NCBI GenBank assembly: GCA_028752905.1
Contig: JAQNBH010000002.1
Span: 28,689,932-28,753,931 of the forward strand
Direction: 5' to 3'
Origin: Cladorhizidae sp. MBARI D1340-BT2
Lineage: Eukaryota > Porifera > Demospongiae > Poecilosclerida > Cladorhizidae
Length of the DNA: 64,000 bases
Shown here: positions 8,471 through 22,800 of the stretch, piece after piece
How the letters are laid out: the number at the start of each line of letters is the position of its first letter
Position numbering within the stretch: the first letter of the stretch is position 1
Made by a program: the position numbers and the translations under genes
Notes under the pieces: model-generated
What the model was told of the DNA's origin: nothing
Seen by the model: only the letters and a program-made list of their open reading frames with translations
Databases searched by the model: none

Positions 8471-11400
8471 AGCTTCGTAGATTATCCACACTTCACTGAA
8501 TAGACTTGTTATACAGCTATTAAGATAGGACTCTCCAAGTGCTCTCTCTTGATACCAAACATCCATATATTCTGCACACTTCACTGTAATGGACTTGCAA
8601 GATAGGTATCTCTCAGTGTTCTCTATCTTGAGCTAAACATGTTAGCTTCATAGATTCTCCACACTTCACTGTATAAACTTGATATATAGCTCTAAAGGTA
8701 GGCCTCTCTCTGTTCTCTCTCTTGATACCAAACATCCGTATATTCCGCATACTTCACAGTAATGGACTTGATAGAATCACAAGATAGGTTTCTCTCTGCT
8801 CTCTCTTGATGCTAAATAGATTCTCCACACTTCACTGAATAAACTTGATATATAGCTATTAAGATAGGTCTCTCTCTGTGCTCTCTGTTGATATCAAACA
8901 TCCATAATATTCTGCACACTTTACTGTAATGGACTTGATATGATTCGAATGATAGGTTTCATTATGTGTTGTCTATCTTGATATTTGCCCTAATTTGGTC
9001 TATATGTTTCTCATTTTCCCCCCGAAAATCTTGTTTTTTTGCCGTGAAGCTCATAACTTTTCTACACTTTACCCAAAAAAGATAATTTTTATATCACCGG
9101 ATAGCTCTTCTAATTATCTGTCTTTTGTACGTGCCAACATTTTAAGTACTCTAAGTATTAGCAAGTTATGGTGATTTGAAGTGGTAAGGTTTGGGATCTT
9201 TCCTGGCGTTTTCCAGTTGCCAAAGCGGTGGCCTGCCAGTGAAAACCACTACATTTATTGATAATCTGTTCACATGTTGCAGATAAGGGCCTTCTCTATC
9301 AGTTGACAAAATCTGGGACTTTGGTCTTGTTAATTAGGGCAGTTATGAATTGTAATCTTACTTGATGCTAAACATGTTCTTGATATTTGCCCTAATTTGG
9401 TCTATATGTTTCTCATTTTCCCCCCGAAAATCTTGTTTTTTTGCCGTGAAGCTCATAACTTTTCTACACTTTACCCAAAAAAGATAATTTTTATATCACC
9501 GAATAGCCCTTCTAATTATCTGTCTTTTATACGTGCCAAAAGTTTGAGTACTCTAAGTATTAGCAAGTTATGGTAATTTGAAGTGGTAAGGTTTGGGATT
9601 TTTCCTGGCGTTTTCCAGTTGCCAAAGCGGTGGCCTGCCAGTGAAAAACCACTACATTTATTGATAATCTGTTCACATGTTGCAGATAAGGGCCTTCTCT
9701 ATCAGTTGACAAAATCTGGGACTTTGGTCTTGTTAATTAGGGCAGTTATGAATTGTACTCTTACTTGATGCTAAACATGTTAGCTTCGTAGATTATCCAC
9801 ACTTCACTGAATAGACTTGTTATACAGCTATTAAGATAGGACTCTCCAAGTGCTCTCTCTTGATACCAAACATCCATATATTCTGCACACTTCACTGTAA
9901 TGGACTTGCAAGATAGGTATCTCTCAGTGTTCTCTATCTTGAGCTAAACATGTTAGCTTCATAGATTCTCCACACTTCACTGAATAGACTTGATATATAG
10001 CTCTAAAGGTAGGCCTCTCTCTGTTCTCTCTCTTGATACCAAACATCCGTATATTCCGCATACTTCACAGTAATGGACTTGATAGAATCACAAGATAGGT
10101 TTCTCTCTGCTCTCTCTTGATGCTAAATAGATTCTCCACACTTCACTGAATAAACTTGATATATAGCTATTAAGATAGGTCTCTCTCTGTGCTCTCTGTT
10201 GATATCAAACATCCATAATATTCTGCAAACTTTACTGTAATGGACTTGATATGATTCGAATGATAGGTTTCATTATGTGTTCTCTATCTTGATATTTGCC
10301 CTAATTTGGTCTATATGTTTCTCATTTTCCCCCCGAAAATCTTGTTTTTTTGCCGTGAAGCTCATAACTTTTCTACACTTTACCCAAAAAAGATAATTTT
10401 TATATCACCGGATAGCTCTTCTAATTATCTGTCTTTTGTACGTGCCAAAATTTTAACTACTCTAAGTATTAGCAAGTTATGGTGATTTGAAGTGGTAAGG
10501 TTTGGGATCTTTCCTGGCGTTTTCCAGTTGCCAAAGCGGTGGCCTGCCAGTGAAAACCACTACATTTATTGATAATCTGTTCACATGTTGCAGATAAGGG
10601 CCTTCTCTATCAGTTGACAAAATCTGGGACTTTGGTCTTGTTAATTAGGGCAGTTATGAATTGTACTCTTACTTGATGCTAAACATGTTCTTGATATTTG
10701 CCCTAATTTGGTCTATATGTTTCTCATTTTCCCCCCGAAAATCTTGTTTTTTTGCCGTGAAGCTCATAACTTTTCTACACTTTACCCAAAAAAGATAATT
10801 TTTATATCACCGAATAGCCCTTCTAATTATCTGTCTTTTATACGTGCCAAAAGTTTGAGTACTCTAAGTATTAGCAAGTTATGGTAATTTGAAGTGGTAA
10901 GGTTTGGGATTTTTCCTGGCGTTTTCCAGTTGCCAAAGCGGTGGCCTGCCAGTGAAAAACCACTACATTTATTGATAATCTGTTCACATGTTGCAGATAA
11001 GGGCCTTCTCTATCAGTTGACAAAATCTGGGACTTTGGTCTTGTTAATTAGGGCAGTTATGAATTGTACTCTTACTTGATGCTAAACATGTTAGCTTCGT
11101 AGATTATCCACACTTCACTGAATAGACTTGTTATACAGCTATTAAGATAGGACTCTCCAAGTGCTCTCTCTTGATACCAAACATCCATATATTCTGCACA
11201 CTTCACTGTAATGGACTTGCAAGATAGGTATCTCTCAGTGTTCTCTATCTTGAGCTAAACATGTTAGCTTCATAGATTCTCCACACTTCACTGAATAGAC
11301 TTGATATATAGCTCTAAAGGTAGGCCTCTCTCTGTTCTCTCTCTTGATACCAAACATCCGTATATTCCGCATACTTCACAGTAATGGACTTGATAGAATC

Positions 11401-14400
11401 ACAAGATAGGTTTCTCTCTGCTCTCTCTTGATGCTAAATAGATTCTCCACACTTCACTGAATAAACTTGATATATAGCTATTAAGATAGGTCTCTCTCTG
11501 TGCTCTCTGTTGATATCAAACATCCATAATATTCTGCAAACTTTACTGTAATGAACTTGATATGATTCGAATGATAGGTTTCATTATGTGTTCTCTATCT
11601 TGATATTTGCCCTAATTTGGTCTATATGTTTCTCATTTTCCCCCCGAAAATCTTGTTTTTTTGCCGTGAAGCTCATAACTTTTCTACACTTTACCCAAAA
11701 AAGATAATTTTTATATCACCGAATAGCTCTTCTAATTATCTGTCTTTTGTACGTGCCAAAATTTTGAGTACTCTAAGTATTAGCAAGTTATGGTGATTTG
11801 AAGTGGTAAGGTTTGGGATTTTTCCTGGCGTTTTCCAGTTGCCAAAGCGGTGGCCTGCCAGTGAAAAACCACTACATTTATTGATAATCTGTTCACATGT
11901 TGCAGATAAGGGCCTTCTCTATCAGTTGACAAAATCTGGGACTTTGGTCTTGTTAATTAGGGCAGTTATGAATTGTACTCTTACTTGATGCTAAACATGT
12001 TCTTGATATTTGCCCTAATTTGGTCTATATGTTTCTCATTTCCCCCCCGAAAATCTTGTTTTTTTGCCGTGAAGCTCATAACTTTTCTACACTTTACCCA
12101 AAAAAGATAATTTTTATATCACCGGATAGCTCTTCTAATTATCTGTCTTTTGTACGTGCCAAAATTTTAAGTACTCTAAGTATTAGCAAGTTATGGTGAT
12201 TTGAAGTGGTAAGGTTCGGGATCTTTCCTGGCGTTTTCCAGTTGCCAAAGCGGTGGCCTGCCAGTGAAAACCACTACATTTATTGATAATCTGTTCACAT
12301 GTTGCAGATAAGGGCCTTCTCTATCAGTTGACAAAATCTGGGACTTTGGTCTTGTTAATTAGGGCAGTTATGAATTGTACTCTTACTTGATGCTAAACAT
12401 GTTAGCTTCGTAGATTATCCACACTTCACTGAATAGACTTGTTATACAGCTATTAAGATAGGACTCTCCAAGTGCTCTCTCTTGATACCAAACATCCATA
12501 TATTCTGCACACTTCACTGTAATGGACTTGCAAGATAGGTATCTCTCAGTGTTCTCTATCTTGAGCTAAACATGTTAGCTTCATAGATTCTCCACACTTC
12601 ACTGAATAGACTTGATATATAGCTCTAAAGGTAGGCCTCTCTCTGTTCTCTCTCTTGATACCAAACATCCGTATATTCCGCATACTTCACAGTAATGGAC
12701 TTGATAGAATCACAAGATAGGTTTCTCTCTGCTCTCTCTTGATGCTAAATAGATTCTCCACACTTCACTGAATAAACTTGATATATAGCTATTAAGATAG
12801 GTCTCTCTCTGTGCTCTCTGTTGATATCAAACATCCATAATATTCTGCAAACTTTACTGTAATGAACTTGATATGATTCGAATGATAGGTTTCATTATGT
12901 GTTCTCTATCTTGATATTTGCCCTAATTTGGTCTATATGTTTCTCATTTTCCCCCCGAAAATCTTGTTTTTTTGCCGTGAAGCTCATAACTTTTCTACAC
13001 TTTACCCAAAAAAGATAATTTTTATATCACCGAATAGCTCTTCTAATTATCTGTCTTTTGTACGTGCCAAAATTTTGAGTACTCTAAGTATTAGCAAGTT
13101 ATGGTGATTTGAAGTGGTAAGGTTTGGGATTTTTCCTGGCGTTTTCCAGTTGCCAAAGCGGTGGCCTGCCAGTAAAAAACCACTACATTTATTGATAATC
13201 TGTTCACATGTTGCAGATAAGGGCCTTCTCTATCAGTTGACAAAATCTGGGACTTTGGTCTTGTTAATTAGGGCAGTTATGAATTGTACTCTTACTTGAT
13301 GCTAAACATGTTCTTGATATTTGCCCTAATTTGGTCTATATGTTTCTCATTTCCCCCCCGAAAATCTTGTTTTTTTGCCGTGAAGCTCATAACTTTTCTA
13401 CACTTTACCCAAAAAAGATAATTTTTATATCACCGGATAGCTCTTCTAATTATCTGTCTTTTGTACGTGCCAAAATTTTAAGTACTCTAAGTATTAGCAA
13501 GTTATGGTGATTTGAAGTGGTAAGGTTCGGGATCTTTCCTGGCGTTTTCCAGTTGCCAAAGCGGTGGCCTGCCAGTGAAAACCACTACATTTATTGATAA
13601 TCTGTTCACATGTTGCAGATAAGGGCCTTCTCTATCAGTTGACAAAATCTGGGACTTTGGTCTTGTTAATTAGGGCAGTTATGAATTGTACTCTTACTTG
13701 ATGCTAAACATGTTCTTGATATTTGCCCTAATTTGGTCTATATGTTTCTCATTTTCCCCCCGAAAATCTTGTTTTTTTGCCGTGAAGCTCATAACTTTTC
13801 TACACTTTACCCAAAAAAGATAATTTTTATATCACCGAATAGCTCTTCTAATTATCTGTCTTTTGTACGTGCCAAAATTTTGAGTACTCTAAGTATTAGC
13901 AAGTTATGGTGATTTGAAGTGGTAAGGTTTGGGATTTTTCCTGGCGTTTTCCAGTTGCCAAAGCGGTGGCCTGCCAGTGAAAAACCACTACATTTATTGA
14001 TAATCTGTTCACATGTTGCAGATAAGGGCCTTCTCTATCAGTTGACAAAATCTGGGACTTTGGTCTTGTTAATTAGGGCAGTTATGAATTGTACTCTTAC
14101 TTGATGCTAAACATGTTAGCTTCGTAGATTATCCACACTTCACTGAATAGACTTGTTATACAGCTATTAAGATAGGACTCTCCAAGTGCTCTCTCTTGAT
14201 ACCAAACATCCATATATTCTGCACACTTCACTGTAATGGACTTGCAAGATAGGTATCTCTCAGTGTTCTCTATCTTGAGCTAAACATGTTAGCTTCATAG
14301 ATTCTCCACACTTCACTGTATAGACTTGATATATAGCTCTAAAGGTAGGCCTCTCTCTGTTCTCTCTCTTGATACCAAACATCCGTATATTCCGCATACT

Positions 14401-15026
14401 TCACAGTAATGGACTTGATAGAATCACAAGATAGGTTTCTCTCTGCTCTCTCTTGATGCTAAATAGATTCTCCACACTTCACTGAATAAACTTGATATAT
14501 AGCTATTAAGATAGGTCTCTCTCTGTGCTCTCTGTTGATATCAAACATCCATAATATTCTGCACACTTTACTGTAATGGACTTGATATGATTCGAATGAT
14601 AGGTTTCATTATGTGTTGTCTATCTTGATATTTGCCCTAATTTGGTCTATATGTTTCTCATTTCCCCCCCGAAAATCTTGTTTTTTTGCCGTGAAGCTCA
14701 TAACTTTTCTACACTTTACCCAAAAAAGATAATTTTTATATCACCGGATAGCCCTTCTAATTATCTGTCTTTTGTACGTGCCAATATTTTGAGTACTCTA
14801 AGTATTAGCAAGTTATGGTGATTTGAAATGTTAAGGTTTGGGATTTTTCCTGGCGTTTTCCAGTTGCCAAAGCGGTGGCCTGCCAGTGAAAAACCACTAC
14901 ATTTATTGATAATCTGTTCACATGTTGCAGATAAGGGCCTTCTCTATCAGTTGACAAAATCTGGGACTTTGGTCTTGTTAATTAGGGCAGTTATGAATTG
15001 TACTCTTACTTGATGCTAAACATGTT
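8471..15026 (+). repeat. Mixed zone with first A-II, A-V and B-2 modules
   Basis: Module B starts: 8471, 9782, 11093, 12404, 14118. Module A starts: 8977, 9379, 10288, 10690, 11599, 12002, 12910, 13313, 13715, 14624. The B at 8471 and 14118 end TGTGTTGTCTATC. The B at 9782 is intermediate: CACTGAATAGAC and CAAACTTTAC but still AATGGAC. The B at 11093 and 12404 are full B-2. The A-I copies at 12002 and 13313 share a C7 run and AAGGTTCGGG, pairing 11093-12403 with 12404-13714 as adjacent 1311-bp B-A-A copies. The A at 12910 has CCAGTAAAAAACC. Confidence 0.88.
11599..12001 (+). repeat. Module A exemplar, subtype A-II (403 bp)
   Basis: Distinguished from A-I by CACCGAATAGC instead of CACCGGATAGC, TTTTGAGTACTC instead of TTTTAAGTACTC, GGGATTTTTCC instead of GGGATCTTTCC, and five A before CCACTAC. 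The extra A gives the 403-bp length and leaves open a 61-codon frame that is closed in A-I. A-II recurs through the middle and right of the window, usually as a single A between two B modules and usually followed by haplotype B-1. A four-A version (402 bp) occurs at 19063, 20374, 22593 and 57136. Confidence 0.88.
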
Positions 15027-18000
15027 AGCTTCGTAGATTATCCACACTTCACTGAATAGACTTGTTATACAGCTATTAAGATAGGACTCTCCAAGTGCTC
15101 TCTCTTGATACCAAACATCCATATATTCTGCACACTTCACTGTAATGGACTTGCAAGATAGGTATCTCTCAGTGTTCTCTATCTTGAGCTAAACATGTTA
15201 GCTTCATAGATTCTCCACACTTCACTGTATAAACTTGATATATAGCTCTAAAGGTAGGCCTCTCTCTGTTCTCTCTCTTGATACCAAACATCCGTATATT
15301 CCGCATACTTCACAGTAATGGACTTGATAGAATCACAAGATAGGTTTCTCTCTGCTCTCTCTTGATGCTAAATAGATTCTCCACACTTCACTGAATAAAC
15401 TTGATATATAGCTATTAAGATAGGTCTCTCTCTGTGCTCTCTGTTGATATCAAACATCCATAATATTCTGCACACTTTACTGTAATGGACTTGATATGAT
15501 TCGAATGATAGGTTTCATTATGTGTTGTCTATCTTGATATTTGCCCTAATTTGGTCTATATGTTTCTCATTTTCCCCCCGAAAATCTTGTTTTTTTGCCG
15601 TGAAGCTCATAACTTTTCTACACTTTACCCAAAAAAGATAATTTTTATATCACCGGATAGCTCTTCTAATTATCTGTCTTTTGTACGTGCCAACATTTTA
15701 AGTACTCTAAGTATTAGCAAGTTATGGTGATTTGAAGTGGTAAGGTTTGGGATCTTTCCTGGCGTTTTCCAGTTGCCAAAGCGGTGGCCTGCCAGTGAAA
15801 ACCACTACATTTATTGATAATCTGTTCACATGTTGCAGATAAGGGCCTTCTCTATCAGTTGACAAAATCTGGGACTTTGGTCTTGTTAATTAGGGCAGTT
15901 ATGAATTGTAATCTTACTTGATGCTAAACATGTTCTTGATATTTGCCCTAATTTGGTCTATATGTTTCTCATTTTCCCCCCGAAAATCTTGTTTTTTTGC
16001 CGTGAAGCTCATAACTTTTCTACACTTTACCCAAAAAAGATAATTTTTATATCACCGAATAGCCCTTCTAATTATCTGTCTTTTATACGTGCCAAAAGTT
16101 TGATTACTCTAAGTATTAGCAAGTTATGGTAATTTGAAGTGGTAAGGTTTGGGATTTTTCCTGGCGTTTTCCAGTTGCCAAAGCGGTGGCCTGCCAGTGA
16201 AAAACCACTACATTTATTGATAATCTGTTCACATGTTGCAGATAAGGGCCTTCTCTATCAGTTGACAAAATCTGGGACTTTGGTCTTGTTAATTAGGGCA
16301 GTTATGAATTGTACTCTTACTTGATGCTAAACATGTTAGCTTCGTAGATTATCCACACTTCACTGAATAGACTTGTTATACAGCTATTAAGATAGGACTC
16401 TCCAAGTGCTCTCTCTTGATACCAAACATCCATATATTCTGCACACTTCACTGTAATGGACTTGCAAGATAGGTATCTCTCAGTGTTCTCTATCTTGAGC
16501 TAAACATGTTAGCTTCATAGATTCTCCACACTTCACTGAATAGACTTGATATATAGCTCTAAAGGTAGGCCTCTCTCTGTTCTCTCTCTTGATACCAAAC
16601 ATCCGTATATTCCGCATACTTCACAGTAATGGACTTGATAGAATCACAAGATAGGTTTCTCTCTGCTCTCTCTTGATGCTAAATAGATTCTCCACACTTC
16701 ACTGAATAAACTTGATATATAGCTATTAAGATAGGTCTCTCTCTGTGCTCTCTGTTGATATCAAACATCCATAATATTCTGCAAACTTTACTGTAATGGA
16801 CTTGATATGATTCGAATGATAGGTTTCATTATGTGTTCTCTATCTTGATATTTGCCCTAATTTGGTCTATATGTTTCTCATTTTCCCCCCGAAAATCTTG
16901 TTTTTTTGCCGTGAAGCTCATAACTTTTCTACACTTTACCCAAAAAAGATAATTTTTATATCACCGGATAGCTCTTCTAATTATCTGTCTTTTGTACGTG
17001 CCAAAATTTTAACTACTCTAAGTATTAGCAAGTTATGGTGATTTGAAGTGGTAAGGTTTGGGATCTTTCCTGGCGTTTTCCAGTTGCCAAAGCGGTGGCC
17101 TGCCAGTGAAAACCACTACATTTATTGATAATCTGTTCACATGTTGCAGATAAGGGCCTTCTCTATCAGTTGACAAAATCTGGGACTTTGGTCTTGTTAA
17201 TTAGGGCAGTTATGAATTGTACTCTTACTTGATGCTAAACATGTTAGCTTCGTAGATTATCCACACTTCACTGAATAGACTTGTTATACAGCTATTAAGA
17301 TAGGACTCTCCAAGTGCTCTCTCTTGATACCAAACATCCATATATTCTGCACACTTCACTGTAATGGACTTGCAAGATAGGTATCTCTCAGTGTTCTCTA
17401 TCTTGAGCTAAACATGTTAGCTTCATAGATTCTCCACACTTCACTGTATAAACTTGATATATAGCTCTAAAGGTAGGCCTCTCTCTGTTCTCTCTCTTGA
17501 TACCAAACATCCGTATATTCCGCATACTTCACAGTAATGGACTTGATAGAATCACAAGATAGGTTTCTCTCTGCTCTCTCTTGATGCTAAATAGATTCTC
17601 CACACTTCACTGAATAAACTTGATATATAGCTATTAAGATAGGTCTCTCTCTGTGCTCTCTGTTGATATCAAACATCCATAATATTCTGCACACTTTACT
17701 GTAATGGACTTGATATGATTCGAATGATAGGTTTCATTATGTGTTCTCTATCTTGATATTTGCCCTAATTTGGTCTATATGTTTCTCATTTTCCCCCCGA
17801 AAATCTTGTTTTTTTGCCGTGAAGCTCAAAACTTTTCTACACTTTACCCAAAAAAGATAATTTTTATATCACCGGATAGCTCTTCTAATTATCTGTCTTT
17901 TGTACGTGCCAAAATTTTAAGTACTCTAAGTATTAGCAAGTTATGGTGATTTGAAGTGGTAAGGTTTGGGATCTTTCCTGGCGTTTTCCAGTTGCCAAAG

Positions 18001-18153
18001 CGGTGGCCTGCCAGTGAAAACCACTACATTTATTGATAATCTGTTCACATGTTGCAGATAAGGGCCTTCTCTATCAGTTGACAAAATCTGGGACTTTGGT
18101 CTTGTTAATTAGGGCAGTTATGAATTGTACTCTTACTTGATGCTAAACATGTT
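15027..18153 (+). repeat. Zone containing a distant copy of 8471-10689
   Basis: Module B starts: 15027, 16338, 17246. Module A starts: 15533, 15935, 16844, 17752. The segment 15027-17245 matches 8471-10689 module for module. Shared marks are TGTGTTGTCTATC, GCCAACATTTTAAG with TTGTAATCTTAC, an A-V module, an intermediate B, and an A-I with TTTTAACTACTC. The A-V copy here has TTTGATTACTC. The A at 17752 is the first with GAAGCTCAAAAC, a mark that becomes common to the right. Confidence 0.88.
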
Positions 18154-18556
18154 CTTGATATTTGCCCTAATTTGGTCTATATGTTTCTCATTTTCCCCCC
18201 GAAAATCTTGTTTTTTTGTCGTGAAGCTCATAACTTTTCTACACTTTACCCCAAAAAGATAATTTTTATATCACCGAATAGCCCTTCTAATTATCTGTCT
18301 TTTATACGTGCCAAAAGTTTGAGTACTCTAAGTATTAGCAAGTTATAGTAATTTGAAGTGGTAAGGTTTGGGATTTTTCCTGGCGTTTTCCAGTTGCCAA
18401 AGCGGTGGCCTGCCAGTGAAAAACCACTACATTTATTGATAATCTGTTCACATGTTGCAGATAAGGGCCTTCTCTATCAGTTGACAAAATCTGGGACTTT
18501 GGTCTTGTTAATTAGGGCAGTTATGAATTGTACTCTTACTTGATGCTAAACATGTT
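18154..18556 (+). repeat. Module A exemplar, subtype A-V (403 bp)
   Basis: Has TTTATACGTGCC instead of TTTGTACGTGCC, AAAAGTTTGAG instead of AAAATTTTGAG, CACCGAATAGCCC, and a GTTATAGTAA or GTTATGGTAA segment. Copies start at 9379, 10690, 15935, 18154, 19465, 20776 and 22995. This copy and the one at 19465 share TTTGTCGTGAAG and ACCCCAAAAAG. The two at 20776 and 22995 share ATAACTGTTC and a four-A run, giving 402 bp. Confidence 0.86.
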
Positions 18557-19867
18557 AGCTTCGTAGATTATCCACACTTCACTGAATAGACTTGTTATAC
18601 AGCTATTAAGATAGGACTCTCCAAGTGCTCTCTCTTGATACCAAACATCCATATATTCTGCACACTTCACTGTAATGGACTTGCAAGATAGGTATCTCTC
18701 AGTGTTCTCTATCTTGAGCTAAACATGTTAGATTCATAGATTCTCCACACTTCACTGAATAGACTTGATATATAGCTCTAAAGGTAGGCCTCTCTCTGTT
18801 CTTTCTCTTGATACCAAACATCCGTATATTCCGCATACTTAACAGTAATGGACTTGATAGAATCACAAGATAGGTTTCTCTCTGCTCTCTCTTGATGCTA
18901 AATAGATTCTCCACACTTCACTGAATAAACTTGATATATAGCTATTAAGATAGGTCTCTCTCTGTGCTCTCTGTTGATATCAAACATCCATAATATTCTG
19001 CAAACTTTACTGTAATGAACTTGATATGATTCGAATGATAGGTTTCATTATGTGTTCTCTATCTTGATATTTGCCCTAATTTGGTCTATATGTTTCTCAT
19101 TTTCCCCCCGAAAATCTTGTTTTTTTGCCGTGAAGCTCATAACTTTTCTACACTTTACCCAAAAAAGATAATTTTTATATCACCGAATAGCTCTTCTAAT
19201 TATCTGTCTTTTGTACGTGCCAAAATTTTGAGTACTCTAAGTATTAGCAAGTTATGGTGATTTGAAGTGGTAAGGTTTGGGATTTTTCCTGGCGTTTTCC
19301 AGTTGCCAAAGCGGTGGCCTGCCAGTGAAAACCACTACATTTATTGATAATCTGTTCACATGTTGCAGATAAGGGCCTTCTCTATCAGTTGACAAAATCT
19401 GGGACTTTGGTCTTGTTAATTAGGGCAGTTATGAATTGTACTCTTACTTGATGCTAAACATGTTCTTGATATTTGCCCTAATTTGGTCTATATGTTTCTC
19501 ATTTTCCCCCCGAAAATCTTGTTTTTTTGTCGTGAAGCTCATAACTTTTCTACACTTTACCCCAAAAAGATAATTTTTATATCACCGAATAGCCCTTCTA
19601 ATTATCTGTCTTTTATACGTGCCAAAAGTTTGAGTACTCTAAGTATTAGCAAGTTATAGTAATTTGAAGTGGTAAGGTTTGGGATTTTTCCTGGCGTTTT
19701 CCAGTTGCCAAAGCGGTGGCCTGCCAGTGAAAAACCACTACATTTATTGATAATCTGTTCACATGTTGCAGATAAGGGCCTTCTCTATCAGTTGACAAAA
19801 TCTGGGACTTTGGTCTTGTTAATTAGGGCAGTTATGAATTGTACTCTTACTTGATGCTAAACATGTT

Positions 19868-22800
19868 AGCTTCGTAGATTATCCACACTTCACTGAATAG
19901 ACTTGTTATACAGCTATTAAGATAGGACTCTCCAAGTGCTCTCTCTTGATACCAAACATCCATATATTCTGCACACTTCACTGTAATGGACTTGCAAGAT
20001 AGGTATCTCTCAGTGTTCTCTATCTTGAGCTAAACATGTTAGATTCATAGATTCTCCACACTTCACTGAATAGACTTGATATATAGCTCTAAAGGTAGGC
20101 CTCTCTCTGTTCTTTCTCTTGATACCAAACATCCGTATATTCCGCATACTTAACAGTAATGGACTTGATAGAATCACAAGATAGGTTTCTCTCTGCTCTC
20201 TCTTGATGCTAAATAGATTCTCCACACTTCACTGAATAAACTTGATATATAGCTATTAAGATAGGTCTCTCTCTGTGCTCTCTGTTGATATCAAACATCC
20301 ATAATATTCTGCAAACTTTACTGTAATGAACTTGATATGATTCGAATGATAGGTTTCATTATGTGTTCTCTATCTTGATATTTGCCCTAATTTGGTCTAT
20401 ATGTTTCTCATTTTCCCCCCGAAAATCTTGTTTTTTTGCCGTGAAGCTCATAACTTTTCTACACTTTACCCAAAAAAGATAATTTTTATATCACCGAATA
20501 GCTCTTCTAATTATCTGTCTTTTGTACGTGCCAAAATTTTGAGTACTCTAAGTATTAGCAAGTTATGGTGATTTGAAGTGGTAAGGTTTGGGATTTTTCC
20601 TGGCGTTTTCCAGTTGCCAAAGCGGTGGCCTGCCAGTGAAAACCACTACATTTATTGATAATCTGTTCACATGTTGCAGATAAGGGCCTTCTCTATCAGT
20701 TGACAAAATCTGGGACTTTGGTCTTGTTAATTAGGGCAGTTATGAATTGTACTCTTACTTGATGCTAAACATGTTCTTGATATTTGCCCTAATTTGGTCT
20801 ATATGTTTCTCATTTTCCCCCCGAAAATCTTGTTTTTTTGCCGTGAAGCTCATAACTGTTCTACACTTTACCCAAAAAAGATAATTTTTATATCACCGAA
20901 TAGCCCTTCTAATTATCTGTCTTTTATACGTGCCAAAAGTTTGAGTACTCTAAGTATTAGCAAGTTATAGTAATTTGAAGTGGTAAGGTTTGGGATTTTT
21001 CCTGGCGTTTTCCAGTTGCCAAAGCGGTGGCCTGCCAGTGAAAACCACTACATTTATTGATAATCTGTTCACATGTTGCAGATAAGGGCCTTCTCTATCA
21101 GTTGACAAAATCTGGGACTTTGGTCTTGTTAATTAGGGCAGTTATGAATTGTACTCTTACTTGATGCTAAACATGTTAGCTTCGTAGATTATCCACACTT
21201 CACTGAATAGACTTGTTATACAGCTATTAAGATAGGACTCTCCAAGTGCTCTCTCTTGATACCAAACATCCATATATTCTGCACACTTCACTGTAATGGA
21301 CTTGCAAGATAGGTATCTCTCAGTGTTCTCTATCTTGAGCTAAACATGTTAGATTCATAGATTCTCCACACTTCACTGAATAGACTTGATATATAGCTCT
21401 AAAGGTAGGCCTCTCTCTGTTCTTTCTCTTGATACCAAACATCCGTATATTCCGCATACTTAACAGTAATGGACTTGATAGAATCACAAGATAGGTTTCT
21501 CTCTGCTCTCTCTTGATGCTAAATAGATTCTCCACACTTCACTGAATAAACTTGATATATAGCTATTAAGATAGGTCTCTCTCTGTGCTCTCTGTTGATA
21601 TCAAACATCCATAATATTCTGCAAACTTTACTGTAATGAACTTGATATGATTCGAATGATAGGTTTCATTATGTGTTCTCTATCTTGATATTTGCCCTAA
21701 TTTGGTCTATATGTTTCTCATTTTCCCCCCGAAAATCTTGTTTTTTTGCCGTGAAGCTCATAACTTTTCTACACTTTACCCAAAAAAGATAATTTTTATA
21801 TCACGGAATAGCTCTTCTAATTATCTGTCTTTTGTACGTGCCAAAATTTTGAGTACTCTAAGTATTAGCAAGTTATGGTGATTTGAAGTGGTAAGGTTTG
21901 GGATTTTTCCTGGCGTTTTCCAGTTGCCAAAGCGGTGGCCTGCCAGTGAAAAACCACTACATTTATTGATAATCTGTTCACATGTTGCAGATAAGGGCCT
22001 TCTCTATCAGTTGACAAAATCTGGGACTTTGGTCTTGTTAATTAGGGCAGTTATGAATTGTACTCTTACTTGATGCTAAACATGTTAGCTTCGTAGATTA
22101 TCCACACTTCACTGAATAGACTTGTTATACAGCTATTAAGATAGGACTCTCCAAGTGCTCTCTCTTGATACCAAACATCCATATATTCTGCACACTTCAC
22201 TGTAATGGACTTGCAAGATAGGTATCTCTCAGTGTTCTCTATCTTGAGCTAAACATGTTAGATTCATAGATTCTCCACACTTCACTGAATAGACTTGATA
22301 TATAGCTCTAAAGGTAGGCCTCTCTCTGTTCTTTCTCTTGATACCAAACATCCGTATATTCCGCATACTTAACAGTAATGGACTTGATAGAATCACAAGA
22401 TAGGTTTCTCTCTGCTCTCTCTTGATGCTAAATAGATTCTCCACACTTCACTGAATAAACTTGATATATAGCTATTAAGATAGGTCTCTCTCTGTGCTCT
22501 CTGTTGATATCAAACATCCATAATATTCTGCAAACTTTACTGTAATGAACTTGATATGATTCGAATGATAGGTTTCATTATGTGTTCTCTATCTTGATAT
22601 TTGCCCTAATTTGGTCTATATGTTTCTCATTTTCCCCCCGAAAATCTTGTTTTTTTGCCGTGAAGCTCATAACTTTTCTACACTTTACCCAAAAAAGATA
22701 ATTTTTATATCACCGAATAGCTCTTCTAATTATCTGTCTTTTGTACGTGCCAAAATTTTGAGTACTCTAAGTATTAGCAAGTTATGGTGATTTGAAGTGG

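Noticed and set aside
18699..18914. 71-codon reverse-strand open frame in five B modules
   Set aside because: It is present only in the B copies with the private substitutions of 18154-24305 and broken in all other B copies. It lies across monomer repeats and resembles no protein I know.
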